This document shows positions 24,996-34,107 of a DNA stretch of 38,120 bases, in pieces. This stretch comes from an uncultured Collinsella sp. (lineage in GTDB: Bacteria > Actinomycetota > Coriobacteriia > Coriobacteriales > Coriobacteriaceae). The stretch's first letter is position 1. Each line of letters starts with the position of its first letter. The notes under the pieces are model-generated. The model was not told the origin of the DNA and did not search any database. It saw nothing but the letters and a program-made list of their open reading frames with translations. Made by a program: the position numbers and the translations under genes. Where the stretch lies: NCBI GenBank assembly GCA_902478945.1, contig CABSMX010000005.1, forward strand, positions 1 through 38,120. The letters are read 5' to 3'.

Positions 24996-26672
24996 ATGGC
25001 TGATTCTATGTTCCACCAGCCCGTTATGGGTCGTCGCGCCTTTGTCGGCGGTACCCTTGCTGCGAGCTCCATGGCTTTTCTTGCCGCATGCGGCAAGAAG
25101 GGCGGCGACGCTTCCGGTTCTGAGTCCGGTTCGAAGCTGAACTTCTACATCAACAACCCGGTCTGCATCGACCCCTACAATGTCCAGGAGGACCAGGGCA
25201 CTCAGGTCGAGTACCAGCTCTTTGATGCTCTGACCTCTTATGACGCCGAGAAGGGCGAGATCGTTCCGCTGGCTTGCGAGTCCTTCGAGGCCAACGACGA
25301 CGCCACCGAGTTCACCTTCAAGATCAAGAAGGCCAAGTTCCACAACGGTGACGACGTTACCTCCAAGTCCTTCAAGCTCGGTTGGGAGCGTCTGGTCAAC
25401 ACCAAGTCGGCTGTCGCTACCGAGTACGGCCCTTCCGAGGTCTCCTATCACCTCTCCATGGTCGAGGGCTATGACGATCTGCTTGCCGGTAACGCTACCG
25501 AGCTCAGCGGTGTTACCTGCCCCGACGATGAGACCCTCGTCGTCAAGCTGGCTTCCGCTTACGCCGACTTCCCCTTCGTCGCCTCTCACCCGGCTCTGGC
25601 CCCGGTTCCCGAGTGCGCCGAGTCCGATGTCAAGAGCTTCTACCTCGCCCCGGTCGGTAACGGCCCGTTCATGATGGACGGCAAGTGGGAGGATGGCCAG
25701 GAGATCAACGTCAAGAAGTTCGACGATTACTATGGCGACAAGGCCAAGATCGATGGCATCCACTTCCAGGTCATCAAGGACATGGAGACCGCCTACAAGG
25801 AGTTCCAGGCCGGTAACCTCGATGTCTGCGACGTTCCCGTCGCTCAGATCGACGCCGCCAAGAAGGATCGCGGCGTGTCCAAGGACGGCTACACCATGGG
25901 TGACGGCGAGCGCATGCTGCTCGGCGCCGAGCCTTCCACGTACTATCTGACCTGCAACACCACGGCCGAGCCGTTCAGCAACGCCGACCTGCGCAGGGGT
26001 ATCTCCCTGGCCATCAACCGTGAGGCCATCTGCAAGACCATCTTCAAGGGTACCCGTACTCCTGCCGACGGCATTGTTCCTCCGGGCATCGATGGCTACA
26101 AGGAGGGCGCATGGGAGTTCTGCGCCTACGATGTCGACAAGGCTAACGAGTACCTCGACAAGGTTGCTCCCGCTGGCGCTAACGGGGATCGTGGCATTAG
26201 CGTGACCCTGTCCTACAACCAGGACGGCGGTCACAAGGAGATCATGGAGTCCATCATCGGTGACCTCGCCAAGGTTGGCGTTACCGCTGTCTCCGATACC
26301 CCTGAGTGGTCTGCCCTGCTCGAGCAGTATCAGAACTTTAACTATCAGTTCGGTCGTCTGGGTTGGATTGCCGACTACCCGATCATGGACAACTTCCTGT
26401 ATCCGCTGTTCCACTCCGACTCCCTCGGTGGCGACAACCGCTCTGGTTATAACAACCCCGAGTTCGACGCCAAGGTCGACGAGGCTCGTACTATTGTTGA
26501 CGACAAGGAGCGCGTCGCCAAGATGCAGGAGGCCGACGCAATGGTCGCTGCCGACTGCCCGGTCATCCCGGTGATGTTCTACACGCACACCATCGCCGGC
26601 TCCGATCGCATCAAGCACCTCTATGTCGATCCGCAGAAGCACGCCGATCTGGGTACCGCTGAGCTCGCCTAA
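24996..26672 (+). CDS. oppA: Oligopeptide ABC substrate-binding lipoprotein
   Basis: 558-residue family 5 binding protein. The N-terminus has MGRRAFVGG (twin Arg 13-14, Tat-like) and the lipobox LAAC with Cys 32, then a Gly/Ser linker. Domain pattern: NPVCIDPYNVQEDQGTQVEYQLFDALTSYDAEKGEIVPLACESFEAND, FKIKKAKFHNGDDVTSKSFKLGWERLVN, and SLAINREAICKTIFKGTRTPADGIVPPGIDG. This is typical of peptide-binding OppA proteins. AAGGAGG precedes ATG 24996 by 5 nt. Complete oppBCDF follow in the same direction. Confidence 0.88.
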   Translation: MADSMFHQPVMGRRAFVGGTLAASSMAFLAACGKKGGDASGSESGSKLNFYINNPVCIDPYNVQEDQGTQVEYQLFDALTSYDAEKGEIVPLACESFEANDDATEFTFKIKKAKFHNGDDVTSKSFKLGWERLVNTKSAVATEYGPSEVSYHLSMVEGYDDLLAGNATELSGVTCPDDETLVVKLASAYADFPFVASHPALAPVPECAESDVKSFYLAPVGNGPFMMDGKWEDGQEINVKKFDDYYGDKAKIDGIHFQVIKDMETAYKEFQAGNLDVCDVPVAQIDAAKKDRGVSKDGYTMGDGERMLLGAEPSTYYLTCNTTAEPFSNADLRRGISLAINREAICKTIFKGTRTPADGIVPPGIDGYKEGAWEFCAYDVDKANEYLDKVAPAGANGDRGISVTLSYNQDGGHKEIMESIIGDLAKVGVTAVSDTPEWSALLEQYQNFNYQFGRLGWIADYPIMDNFLYPLFHSDSLGGDNRSGYNNPEFDAKVDEARTIVDDKERVAKMQEADAMVAADCPVIPVMFYTHTIAGSDRIKHLYVDPQKHADLGTAELA

Positions 26673-26769
26673 GAGTTTGCAGCTTCCGTGAGGGTCAAGT
26701 ATTTACGTAGACCTCATGGGAAACATACAGTTCTCCCTAACCTGGGGTAAACTGGCTGATGGTAATTTT

Positions 26770-26797
26770 GGGATGCCGGTCTGGCGATCGGCATCCC
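26770..26797 (+). terminator. Stem-loop between oppA and oppB
   Basis: GGGATGCCG (26770-26778) pairs with CGGCATCCC (26789-26797), with a short ATTT tail. It has the same position as the hairpin at 8711-8744 in the first importer and would favour binding-protein excess. Confidence 0.65.
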
Positions 26798-26828
26798 ATT
26801 TAGGTTAATCCCTAGATAGGGGAGTGGT

Positions 26829-27866
26829 ATGGGTAAGTACATCGTTAAACGTGTGCTTCAGTTCATCCCGGTGTTTTTGGGCGTTACGCTGATTCTGTTC
26901 GCCCTCCAGAATATCGTGCCGGGAGATCCGATCAAGCTGATCGGTGGAGACAAGGCTCTGTCCCCCGAGGTGGAGCTTCAGCTTCGCGTCCGCTATCATC
27001 TGGTCCAGACGGACGAGGACGGCAACGCGATCCTTGACGAGAACGGCGACCCCGTTCAAACGTCGCTCGTGGACCGTTACTTGTATTACATGAACGGCCT
27101 GCTTCATGGCGATCTGGGCAATTCGTATCAGCGCAAGCTGCCGGTTACGGAAATCTTTGCTCAGAAGTATCCGTATACGGTCAAACTTGCCGCGTGCGCC
27201 ATCGTGCTCGAGGCAATCATGGGTATCGGTGCGGGTATCATTTCGGCGGTAAAGCGTTATTCCTTCTGGGATATTTTGGTAACGCTCACCACTTCGATCC
27301 TCGTTGCCGTTCCGGCCTTCTGGCTCGGTATGTTGCTGCAGCTGTTCTTTGGCGTCATCCTCAAGGACGCCACGGGCGGTGCATTCTCCATGCCGATCTC
27401 GGGTGCCGGCGGTGCCAGCTCTCAGTATCAGGATTGGATGCACTATGTGCTTCCGACCATTACGTTGGCTTCGGTTTCGACCGCTTATGCTGCCCGCATT
27501 ATGCGCTCGCAGCTGCTTGACGTCATGAACCAGGATTACATCCGTACGGCAAAGGCCAAGGGTCTCTCCAATCGTGCGATCATCATCAAGCATGCGCTTA
27601 AGAATGCACTCATCCCCGTCGTTACCTATATTGGTGTCGACTTTGGCGGCATGCTTTCGGGCGCCATCCTGACCGAGACGGTCTTTAACTGGCCCGGTAT
27701 CGGCTATGAAGTCTATCGCGCCATTAGCATGCGTGACTGGCCCATCGTTATGGGCGGCGTTACGCTCATCGTCGTCGTCGTCATGGTGATCAACCTGCTC
27801 GTCGACATCAGCTACGCATTCCTCGACCCGCGCATCCGCCTTGGCGGTCCGTCGGATAAGGCCTAA
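26829..27866 (+). CDS. oppB: Oligopeptide ABC permease OppB
   Basis: 345-residue inner-membrane permease. First helix YIVKRVLQFIPVFLGVTLILFALQNIVPGDP, then a longer than usual periplasmic loop with VRYHLVQTDEDGNAILDENGDPVQTS, and the permease loop DVMNQDYIRTAKAKGLSNRAIIIKHALKNALIPVV. The C-terminus INLLVDISYAFLDPRIRLG is standard. GGGGAG lies before ATG 26829. oppC starts 14 nt after the stop. Confidence 0.92.
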   Translation: MGKYIVKRVLQFIPVFLGVTLILFALQNIVPGDPIKLIGGDKALSPEVELQLRVRYHLVQTDEDGNAILDENGDPVQTSLVDRYLYYMNGLLHGDLGNSYQRKLPVTEIFAQKYPYTVKLAACAIVLEAIMGIGAGIISAVKRYSFWDILVTLTTSILVAVPAFWLGMLLQLFFGVILKDATGGAFSMPISGAGGASSQYQDWMHYVLPTITLASVSTAYAARIMRSQLLDVMNQDYIRTAKAKGLSNRAIIIKHALKNALIPVVTYIGVDFGGMLSGAILTETVFNWPGIGYEVYRAISMRDWPIVMGGVTLIVVVVMVINLLVDISYAFLDPRIRLGGPSDKA

Positions 27867-27880
27867 GGGAGGTACGTCTC

Positions 27881-28816
27881 ATGAAGGAAACTGATTCTCA
27901 GTCTCAGGAGCAGGCTACCGCCACCAAGGTTGCATCTGCTCCCGCCAAGTCCCGCACGCTGTGGGGCGACGCTTTTAAGCGTCTTCGTAAGAACAAGCTC
28001 GCCGTTATCGGTGTCTGCTGGATCATCATCGTCGTTGTGGTTGCCCTGACCGCAGATCTGTGGGCTAAGCCCTGGCTCGGTTCGCCGACGGCTTCCGATT
28101 CGACCACCATGGCCGAGACATCGCTACTGGCTCCGTGTGCCGAGCACCCGTTTGGCACTGATGCCCTCGGTCGCGACATTCTCGTCCGCGTTATCTACGG
28201 TGCACGCGTTTCGCTTTCTGTCGGTATCATGGCCACCGCCATCTCCACATTGATCGGTCTGGTCATGGGCGCCCTGGCCGGTTTCTACGGCGGCATTTGG
28301 GATACGATTATCATGCGCTGTGCGGATATTTTCCTGGCGTTCCCGTACGTGCTGTTCGTCGTCGCCATGATCGCCGTTATCGGCCGTGGTCTTCAGAACG
28401 TCTTTATCGCCATCGGTATTCTCGGCTGGCCTTCGATTGCGCGCGTCTTCCGCTCTGCAATCTTGACGGTCAAGGAAAACGACTATGTTGACGCTGCGCG
28501 CGCGATGGGTGCATCTGATGCTCGCATCGTCGTACGTCACATCTTCCCGAACTCCGTCGCCTCCATCGTGGTCTACGCGACCATGAACATTGGTGGCGCC
28601 ATTCTGACCGAGTCCGCTCTGTCCTTCCTCGGCATGGGCGTTATTCCGCCTACGCCTTCGTGGGGCTCCATGATTCAGGACGGTCAGCAGTATCTTCTGA
28701 CTGCTCCCTGGATGATGATCATGCCCGGTCTGGCAATTCTTTCGACGGTGCTCGCCTTCACCCTGCTGGGTGACGGTCTGCGCGACGCCCTCGACGTCAA
28801 GATGAAGGACGCATAA
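27881..28816 (+). CDS. oppC: Oligopeptide ABC permease OppC
   Basis: 311-residue permease with a hydrophilic N-terminal tail (about 30 residues), WGDAFKRLRKNKLAVIGVCWIII first helix, HPFGTDALGRDILVRVIYGARVSLSVG, and the permease loop VKENDYVDAARAMGASDARIVVRHIFPNSVASI. GGGAGG precedes the ATG. oppD starts 2 nt after the stop. Confidence 0.92.
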   Translation: MKETDSQSQEQATATKVASAPAKSRTLWGDAFKRLRKNKLAVIGVCWIIIVVVVALTADLWAKPWLGSPTASDSTTMAETSLLAPCAEHPFGTDALGRDILVRVIYGARVSLSVGIMATAISTLIGLVMGALAGFYGGIWDTIIMRCADIFLAFPYVLFVVAMIAVIGRGLQNVFIAIGILGWPSIARVFRSAILTVKENDYVDAARAMGASDARIVVRHIFPNSVASIVVYATMNIGGAILTESALSFLGMGVIPPTPSWGSMIQDGQQYLLTAPWMMIMPGLAILSTVLAFTLLGDGLRDALDVKMKDA

Positions 28817-28818
28817 GG

Positions 28819-29910
28819 ATGAAGAAGAACAAGAACTATGTGGACCTGAAGGACCAGCCGGTTCCCGAGGGCCAGCATCTGCTCGAGGTCGATGACCTTA
28901 AGATGTATTTTCACACCGAGGATGGCATTGTTCGCGCTGTCGACGGTGTCTCCTACACGCTCGATCGCGGCGAGACCCTGGGCGTCGTCGGCGAGTCCGG
29001 CTCTGGTAAGTCCGTGACCGCCATGACCATCATGGGCCTCATCTCGATGCCTCCGGGAAAGATCGAGGGCGGTGACGTTCGCTATCGCGGTCGCTCCATC
29101 CTCGAGATGACCGAGGAAGAGATGCAGCATATTCGCGGCAACGATATCGCGATGATCTTCCAGGATCCTATGACCTCCTTGAACCCGGTCTATAAGATCG
29201 GCAAGCAGGTGGGCGAGGGCCTTCGTCTGCACCGTGGTTACTCCAAGCAGGAGGCGCTTAAGCGCGCCACCGAGCTTTTGGACCTCGTTGGTATTCCCGA
29301 GCCCGAGAAGCGCGTCAATGAGTATCCGCATCAGTTCTCTGGCGGTATGCGTCAGCGCGTCATGATTGCCATGGCCCTTGCCTGCGATCCCGATATTCTG
29401 ATTGCTGACGAGCCCACGACTGCCCTGGACGTTACCATTCAGGCTCAGATTATCGAGCTCATGCAGGAGATGCAGGAGAAGAACGGCAACGCCATCATCA
29501 TGATTACCCATGACCTGGGCGTCGTTGCCGATATGGCCGATAAGATCATGGTTATGTACGCCGGCCGTCCCGTTGAGTTCGGTACTGCTGAGGAAATCTT
29601 CTACGAGAGCCGCCACCCCTACACCTGGGGTCTTATCCGCTCCATTCCGGAGCAGGCAATCGAAGAGAAGAAGCCGCTGACGCCGATTCACGGCAACCCG
29701 CCTTCGCTCATGAACCTGCCTGAGGGCTGCGTCTTCTCTCCTCGTTGCCCCTATGCGACGGACAAGTGCCGCAAGCAGCGCCCCGAGCGCGTTGTCACCG
29801 AGTCCGGTCACTATTCTGCGTGCCACTACTCTGGTGACCCCGAGTTCCTCAGGAACGCTCCTGAGACGTCCCGTACGCGCAAGGATTCCAAGAAGGGAGG
29901 CGAGGCGTAA
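28819..29910 (+). CDS. oppD: Oligopeptide ABC ATPase OppD
   Basis: 363-residue ATPase. Walker A GESGSGKSVT, Q-loop IFQDPMTSLNPVYK, signature FSGGMRQRVMIAMAL, Walker B ILIADEPTTALDV, switch MITHDLGVV. The C-terminal oligopeptide domain has a Cys set (CVFSPRCPYATDKC and a later Cys in HYSACHY) that in related proteins can hold an iron-sulfur cluster. The stop overlaps the oppF start by one base. Confidence 0.93.
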   Translation: MKKNKNYVDLKDQPVPEGQHLLEVDDLKMYFHTEDGIVRAVDGVSYTLDRGETLGVVGESGSGKSVTAMTIMGLISMPPGKIEGGDVRYRGRSILEMTEEEMQHIRGNDIAMIFQDPMTSLNPVYKIGKQVGEGLRLHRGYSKQEALKRATELLDLVGIPEPEKRVNEYPHQFSGGMRQRVMIAMALACDPDILIADEPTTALDVTIQAQIIELMQEMQEKNGNAIIMITHDLGVVADMADKIMVMYAGRPVEFGTAEEIFYESRHPYTWGLIRSIPEQAIEEKKPLTPIHGNPPSLMNLPEGCVFSPRCPYATDKCRKQRPERVVTESGHYSACHYSGDPEFLRNAPETSRTRKDSKKGGEA

Positions 29911-30938
29911 TGGCAGATACCAACGAGCGTACTCCGCTGCTAAAGGTCGAGCACCTCTCTAAGGAGTTTCCCGCTGAGTCCGGCATGTTCGCCAAGCGTT
30001 TTTCCAAGCGTGTCGTCTCTGCTGTAAACGACATCTCTTTTGAGATTTATCCTGGCGAGACCTTTGGTCTGGTTGGCGAGTCTGGTTGCGGTAAATCCAC
30101 CACGGGCCGCACTATCATGCGTCTGACCAAGCCGACCGCCGGCAAGGTGTTCTTCCAGGGCAAAGATGTTGCCGAGATGAGCAAGCATGAGATCAAGGAC
30201 ATGCGTCGTGAGATGCAGTTTATCTTCCAGGATCCTTATGCTTCGCTCAACCCTCGTATGACCATCGGTGAGATTGTCTCCGAGCCCATGACCATTCACG
30301 GCGTGGGCACCAAGGAGGAGCGCATTGAGCGTGTCCGTGAGCTTCTCGACGTTGTCGGACTGAACCCCGAGCACATTAACCGCTATCCTCATGAGTTTTC
30401 CGGCGGTCAGCGTCAGCGTGTCGGCATTGCCCGCGCATTTGCGCTGAAGCCCAAGCTGATTATCTGCGACGAGCCGGTTTCTGCTCTGGATGTTTCCATT
30501 CAGGCCCAGGTTCTAAACCTGCTCAAGGAACTGCAGGACAAGTTCGGTACCGCATATCTGTTTATCGCCCACGACCTGTCTGTCGTGCAGCATATCTCCG
30601 ATCGCGTTGCCGTTATGTATCTGGGTAAGATGGTCGAGGTTTCGGACTGGAAGACGCTCTACAGCGAGCCCCACCATCCGTACACGCAGTCGCTGCTGTC
30701 TGCCGTGCCGGTTCCCGATCCTGATATCCAGAAGACCCGCAAGCGCATCATCCTCGCTGGCGATCCGCCGTCGCCGCTGGATCCGCCGACCGGCTGCCGT
30801 TTCCACACGCGTTGCCCGATCGCGCAGGGTATCTGCTCCGAGAAGCTCCCCGAGTTTAAGGAAGTTGCACCGGGTCACTGCTGCGCCTGCCACTTCGCCG
30901 AGCCGTTCCCGATCAAGGAATCGCACATCGACCTGTAG
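29910..30938 (+). CDS. oppF: Oligopeptide ABC ATPase OppF
   Basis: 342-residue ATPase, partner of OppD. Walker A GESGCGKSTTGR, Q-loop IFQDPYASLNPRM, signature FSGGQRQRVGIARAF, Walker B LIICDEPVSALDV, IAHDLSVVQHISD, and a C-terminal Cys set (CRFHTRCPIAQGIC ... HCCACHF). The TAATGG overlap with oppD implies coupled translation. The operon is closed by the very long hairpin C. Confidence 0.93.
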   Translation: MADTNERTPLLKVEHLSKEFPAESGMFAKRFSKRVVSAVNDISFEIYPGETFGLVGESGCGKSTTGRTIMRLTKPTAGKVFFQGKDVAEMSKHEIKDMRREMQFIFQDPYASLNPRMTIGEIVSEPMTIHGVGTKEERIERVRELLDVVGLNPEHINRYPHEFSGGQRQRVGIARAFALKPKLIICDEPVSALDVSIQAQVLNLLKELQDKFGTAYLFIAHDLSVVQHISDRVAVMYLGKMVEVSDWKTLYSEPHHPYTQSLLSAVPVPDPDIQKTRKRIILAGDPPSPLDPPTGCRFHTRCPIAQGICSEKLPEFKEVAPGHCCACHFAEPFPIKESHIDL

Positions 30939-30954
30939 TCGGTTGTTCTCGTCC

Positions 30955-31081
30955 GGGCCCGCCCTGGTGTTACTTTTCAGAACGTCCTCGGACATGCAAG
31001 AAACCCCCGCTGCGCACTTCGTGCGGCGGGGGTTTCTTGCGTCCTGCGGAGTGTTCTGAAAAGTAACACCAGGGCGGGCCC
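30955..31081 (+). repeat. Giant hairpin C after oppF: 29-bp perfect arms around a terminator-like stem
   Basis: The outer arms 30955-30983 and 31053-31081 are perfect reverse complements (29 bp). Inside lies a second perfect 15-bp stem (30996-31010 with 31026-31040), capped by CGCAC-TTC-GTGCG. The inner stem reads AAACCCCCGC ... GCGGGGGTTTCTT, like a bidirectional terminator. Total 127 nt. It carries no plausible gene. Confidence 0.95.
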
Positions 31082-31146
31082 TACGTTAACTCGGCAGGGG
31101 GAGTGCGATTCCCTGATCGCTCGCTTAATCTGATAGGGAATTGTGT

Positions 31147-31201
31147 GAGGCCGGAGCCTTGGCTCCGGCCTCCCCATATAAGGGCTCGGCAAAGCCGAGC
31201 C
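31147..31201 (+). repeat. Two short perfect hairpins between giant hairpins C and D
   Basis: A 12-bp stem with a 2-nt loop (GAGGCCGGAGCC at 31147-31158 with GGCTCCGGCCTC at 31161-31172) is followed by an 8-bp stem (GGCTCGGC 31183-31190 with GCCGAGCC 31194-31201). No coding sense is seen in 30939-31531. Confidence 0.85.
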
Positions 31202-31262
31202 ACCAAATTTATATCAGCTCTCAGAACATGTTTGAGAACGGTGCCTGGAGTACGTGCCCCTA

Positions 31263-31387
31263 GGGCAGGAATGAGGTTGCTTTCCAACGCATTCCGCAGG
31301 GGGTGGCATTATTTTGTAGCGCGAAGCGCGGATCAAAATAATGCCGCATGCCCGAGGACGCGTTGGAAAGCAACCTCATTCCTGCCC
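31263..31387 (+). repeat. Giant hairpin D: 28-bp perfect arms with an AT-rich inner stem
   Basis: Outer arms 31263-31290 and 31360-31387 pair perfectly over 28 bp. An 11-bp inner stem (GGCATTATTTT 31305-31315 with AAAATAATGCC 31335-31345) is capped by GCGC-GAA-GCGC. Total 125 nt, nearly the size of hairpin C, with different arm sequence. Confidence 0.95.
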
Positions 31388-31425
31388 GAACAGGTCAGTC
31401 TACCTGCGCATTTACAAATTCGTAA

Positions 31426-31474
31426 ACTTTTTTCAAAAAAGTGCTTGCACAGTTCTCGAATCATAGGTTATTAT
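31426..31474 (+). promoter_or_regulatory. tRNA-Leu promoter with upstream palindrome
   Basis: The 17-nt palindrome ACTTTTTTCAAAAAAGT (31426-31442) ends 2 nt before the -35 TTGCAC (31445-31450); after 18 nt comes the -10 TATTAT (31469-31474). The same palindrome-GT-NC-TTGC arrangement precedes two other tRNA units in the window. Confidence 0.8.
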
Positions 31475-31531
31475 CTTCCTCGTTGAACGCGCGGGTTCAA
31501 CAAAGCGAACCGCGAATCAACAACATAGCAT

Positions 31532-31621
31532 GTCGGAGTGGCGGAATTGGCAGACGCGCTAGCTTGAGGTGCTAGTGACCGCTTTTTGGTCATGCGGGTT
31601 CAAGTCCCGCCTCCGACACCA
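31532..31621 (+). tRNA. tRNA-Leu (anticodon GAG)
   Basis: Acceptor GTCGGAG pairs with CTCCGAC; the anticodon stem CTAGC/GCTAG holds loop TTGAGGT; a long variable arm (TGACC/GGTCA) marks a class II tRNA; the T-arm has GGTTCAAGTCC; CCA is encoded (31619-31621). 90 nt. Confidence 0.97.
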
Positions 31622-31632
31622 TCGCATTTGAG

Positions 31633-31654
31633 AAGCCTCTTCGGAGGCTTTTTT
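31633..31654 (+). terminator. Intrinsic terminator after tRNA-Leu
   Basis: AAGCCTC-TTCG-GAGGCTT with a six-T run (31649-31654); a stable C(UUCG)G tetraloop. Confidence 0.93.
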
Positions 31655-31680
31655 GTTACCGATAGACGGTGAGGTTCACG

Positions 31681-34026
31681 ATGGAAACGCTTGAGCGCAA
31701 TGAGTGGGCGGACGTTGCCCAATTGGTCGAGATCACGAGCGATGCTGTCATTATCTGCGAGCTCGACGGAACCATTTTGCATGTAAATAATCGCTTGCTC
31801 GACTTGATGTGCGAGGAGCGTTCCGATGTGATCAACGGGGACGTTAAAGACCTCTTGTACTCGTCGGCTTTTGAACGCGCGACAGAGCATCGGCTTCCTT
31901 TTGAGACCAATGGAACAAAGAGCGAGTTGATGCTCAAGTTAAGTGACGGATCGTTTATTCCCGTCCTGGTTTGTGCAGGCTCGGTTACGCCGCCTCGAAT
32001 CTTTGGCCGCCGTGCGCCGCGCGTTCTGGTGGCACTCCATAGCATCGAAGAACAGTATTCGCACGACCGTCAGCTCAAGCGTGCGCTTTCGGAGCTTAGA
32101 GTGGCGAATAAGCGTCTCTCGGGTACATTGTCGGTCATTATGAGCACGGTGGGCTCCGATGAGCTGCCCAGTTTGTTAGATACCGTTTTGAACCAGCTTG
32201 TAGGAACGCTCGATGCTTCGGGTGCCGCTATCTATTTTTCTGAGAGCGGCGGTTTTAAGCTTCGCGGTGTCTCCAAGGAGCTGCACGACAGCTACCTGCC
32301 CGAGTTTTTGCCGTATGGCGCTGGCATTCCGACGTATGTTCTTCGCGAGTCGCGTGCCTGTCGCTTGTCGATTCAACAGGACCTTGAGGGTGATAGGGCT
32401 GCTTCCGGTATGTTCATGGACCTGGACAATCGTTCTAAGCACCTGTTGCGCGTGCAGGATATGCCTCCGTACCGCAGCGAGATCTGTCTTCCCGTTTTTT
32501 ACGGTACGCAGATCCTTGGCGTGCTGGAAGTTGGTTGGAAGCGCCCTCAGGCACCGCTCTCCTATGACGTTAATGTACTCGAGGTCATTTGCGATTACCT
32601 GTCTATCCAGCTGGTCGGCATGGCATCGAGCCTTCGCTCTCGTCGCACGGCCGAGCTCGGCCGCTCGCTCAATGTCTTACGTGATGAGTTGTTTACCTTT
32701 CTAGACGATTCCGCCGCGGCTACCCAGGCGGTATCGTCCGAGATTTGCAATATGCTCAACTGCCATTTTTGCCCTGTTGAGTATGACGCCAGTCTGGACT
32801 CTTACGTCATAGATTTCGAAGGCGGCAGTCGCGTTGCTTTGCCGGACGATCCCGAGAAGCTTTTCTTTTCCACGACGGCGCCAGCGGCACGTCTGGGGGC
32901 TGGCCCTGATGGCTTTGAGGCATCTGTTTTGGGCGGTACGAGCGCCGAGGACCTTAAACACGTCCGTATAACTCGCGTTGACGAATCGATGCCTATGGGA
33001 GGCTGGCTTAGGGCGCATGGTCTGCCTTGCCAGGGTCTCTACGTCGACACTGGCATCGAGGCGGGGCGCCCGCGCTCTGAGAGTGATGGCAGGCACAGCA
33101 GCGACGCGATCGTTCCTGCTTCTGTTGCGAAAGGCCCGGCGACGCGCGCGCTGCTGCTTCGTGACGGTAGTCAAGAGCCGATTGATGACCTTGAATATGA
33201 CTACTTGGTGCACTTGGCGCATGACTTTGAATTGATCTACGAAGGCGAATCTCAAAAGCGCGAGGAGCGCCATATCGCTCAGACTCTCCAGATTGGCATG
33301 AGAAATTCGCTTGGTGACGTTCCGGGTATCGCGACCGATTCGGTATACCTTTCGGCAACGAATTCGGCGTTGGTCGGCGGCGACTTTTATACGCTCGTCC
33401 GTCTTCCCGACGATTGCGCCGTTATGATTTTGGGCGATGTATCCGGCAAAGGAATCGAGGCGGCGTCGATGTCGGCGCTCGTCAAGACGGCGCTGACGGC
33501 CTATGCCTGGGAGGGTGCGGGGCCCGCCCGTATGGCCCGCTCGCTCAATAGCATGCTCATGGGCTTTTCGAGGGTCGAGACGTTCGTGACGGCGTTTATC
33601 GCCAAGATTGATCTTAAAGCGGGTCGCGCTACCTATTGCTCTGCGGGGCATCCTCCCACTATGGTCATTAGACCGTCGTCGAAGCCGCTTGGCGGCGGCG
33701 AGACCTGCGGGGGAGAAGTGGAGCTCCTTGGGTGCCAATCGGGTGTGATCGGTGCCTTTGAGAGCATGGTGTACGAGACGGGTGTGTTTACGTTCGCTCC
33801 TGGCGACATGCTATTTATGTATACCGACGGGACAATCGAAGCACGGGATCGCTCGGGTGCTTTCTTTGGCGAGCAGCGCCTTCGTGACCTTCTGCTCTCT
33901 GTCTCGGGTGAGGGCGTATCGGGAATCTGCGATAAGGTCTTGGGCGAGCTTGACCGCTTTACCGAGTCGGCGCTGGACGATGACATCGCGCTGGTTTCCC
34001 TTGAGTTTTTACGGGGTCGATCGTAG
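31681..34026 (+). CDS. PAS-GAF-PP2C phosphatase (SpoIIE/RsbU-like)
   Basis: 781-residue soluble protein. Residues about 15-120 form a PAS-like sensor (VEITSDAVIICELDGTILHVNNRLLDL), about 150-320 a GAF-like domain (LPSLLDTVLNQLVGTLDASGAAIYF), followed by a linker region of unknown fold and a SpoIIE-type PP2C phosphatase from about 530 to the end, with metal aspartates in GGDFY and ILGDVSGKGIEAA, YCSAGHPP and MLFMYTDGTIEARD. Such enzymes dephosphorylate a STAS anti-anti-sigma protein. The neighbour at 34108 has a STAS domain and is the obvious substrate. ATG 31681 follows GGTGAGG; a GTG at 31669 is less likely. There are no membrane segments, so the signal is probably cytoplasmic. Confidence 0.88.
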   Translation: METLERNEWADVAQLVEITSDAVIICELDGTILHVNNRLLDLMCEERSDVINGDVKDLLYSSAFERATEHRLPFETNGTKSELMLKLSDGSFIPVLVCAGSVTPPRIFGRRAPRVLVALHSIEEQYSHDRQLKRALSELRVANKRLSGTLSVIMSTVGSDELPSLLDTVLNQLVGTLDASGAAIYFSESGGFKLRGVSKELHDSYLPEFLPYGAGIPTYVLRESRACRLSIQQDLEGDRAASGMFMDLDNRSKHLLRVQDMPPYRSEICLPVFYGTQILGVLEVGWKRPQAPLSYDVNVLEVICDYLSIQLVGMASSLRSRRTAELGRSLNVLRDELFTFLDDSAAATQAVSSEICNMLNCHFCPVEYDASLDSYVIDFEGGSRVALPDDPEKLFFSTTAPAARLGAGPDGFEASVLGGTSAEDLKHVRITRVDESMPMGGWLRAHGLPCQGLYVDTGIEAGRPRSESDGRHSSDAIVPASVAKGPATRALLLRDGSQEPIDDLEYDYLVHLAHDFELIYEGESQKREERHIAQTLQIGMRNSLGDVPGIATDSVYLSATNSALVGGDFYTLVRLPDDCAVMILGDVSGKGIEAASMSALVKTALTAYAWEGAGPARMARSLNSMLMGFSRVETFVTAFIAKIDLKAGRATYCSAGHPPTMVIRPSSKPLGGGETCGGEVELLGCQSGVIGAFESMVYETGVFTFAPGDMLFMYTDGTIEARDRSGAFFGEQRLRDLLLSVSGEGVSGICDKVLGELDRFTESALDDDIALVSLEFLRGRS

Positions 34027-34107
34027 ACCGCGATGCTTGACGGGCAAAATCTGCGCGGTTGCAGATATGTATGCATCGAGCGAGCTCTTTTGGGGAACCA
34101 TGGTCGT

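Noticed and set aside
30977..31192. Similar peptides with GPALVLLFRT readable on both strands of hairpin C
   Set aside because: The likeness is a necessary result of the perfect inverted repeat; no start site or codon bias supports a gene.
30939..31531. CRISPR array or insertion sequence as an explanation for the repeat-rich gap after oppF
   Set aside because: The repeats are inverted pairs, not regularly spaced direct repeats, and no transposase or target duplication is present.
33379..33390. GGDF-like residues in the 31681-34026 protein, suggesting a cyclic-di-GMP synthase
   Set aside because: The motif is GGDFY followed by ILGDVSGKG, which is the metal site of SpoIIE-type PP2C phosphatases, not a GGDEF domain.
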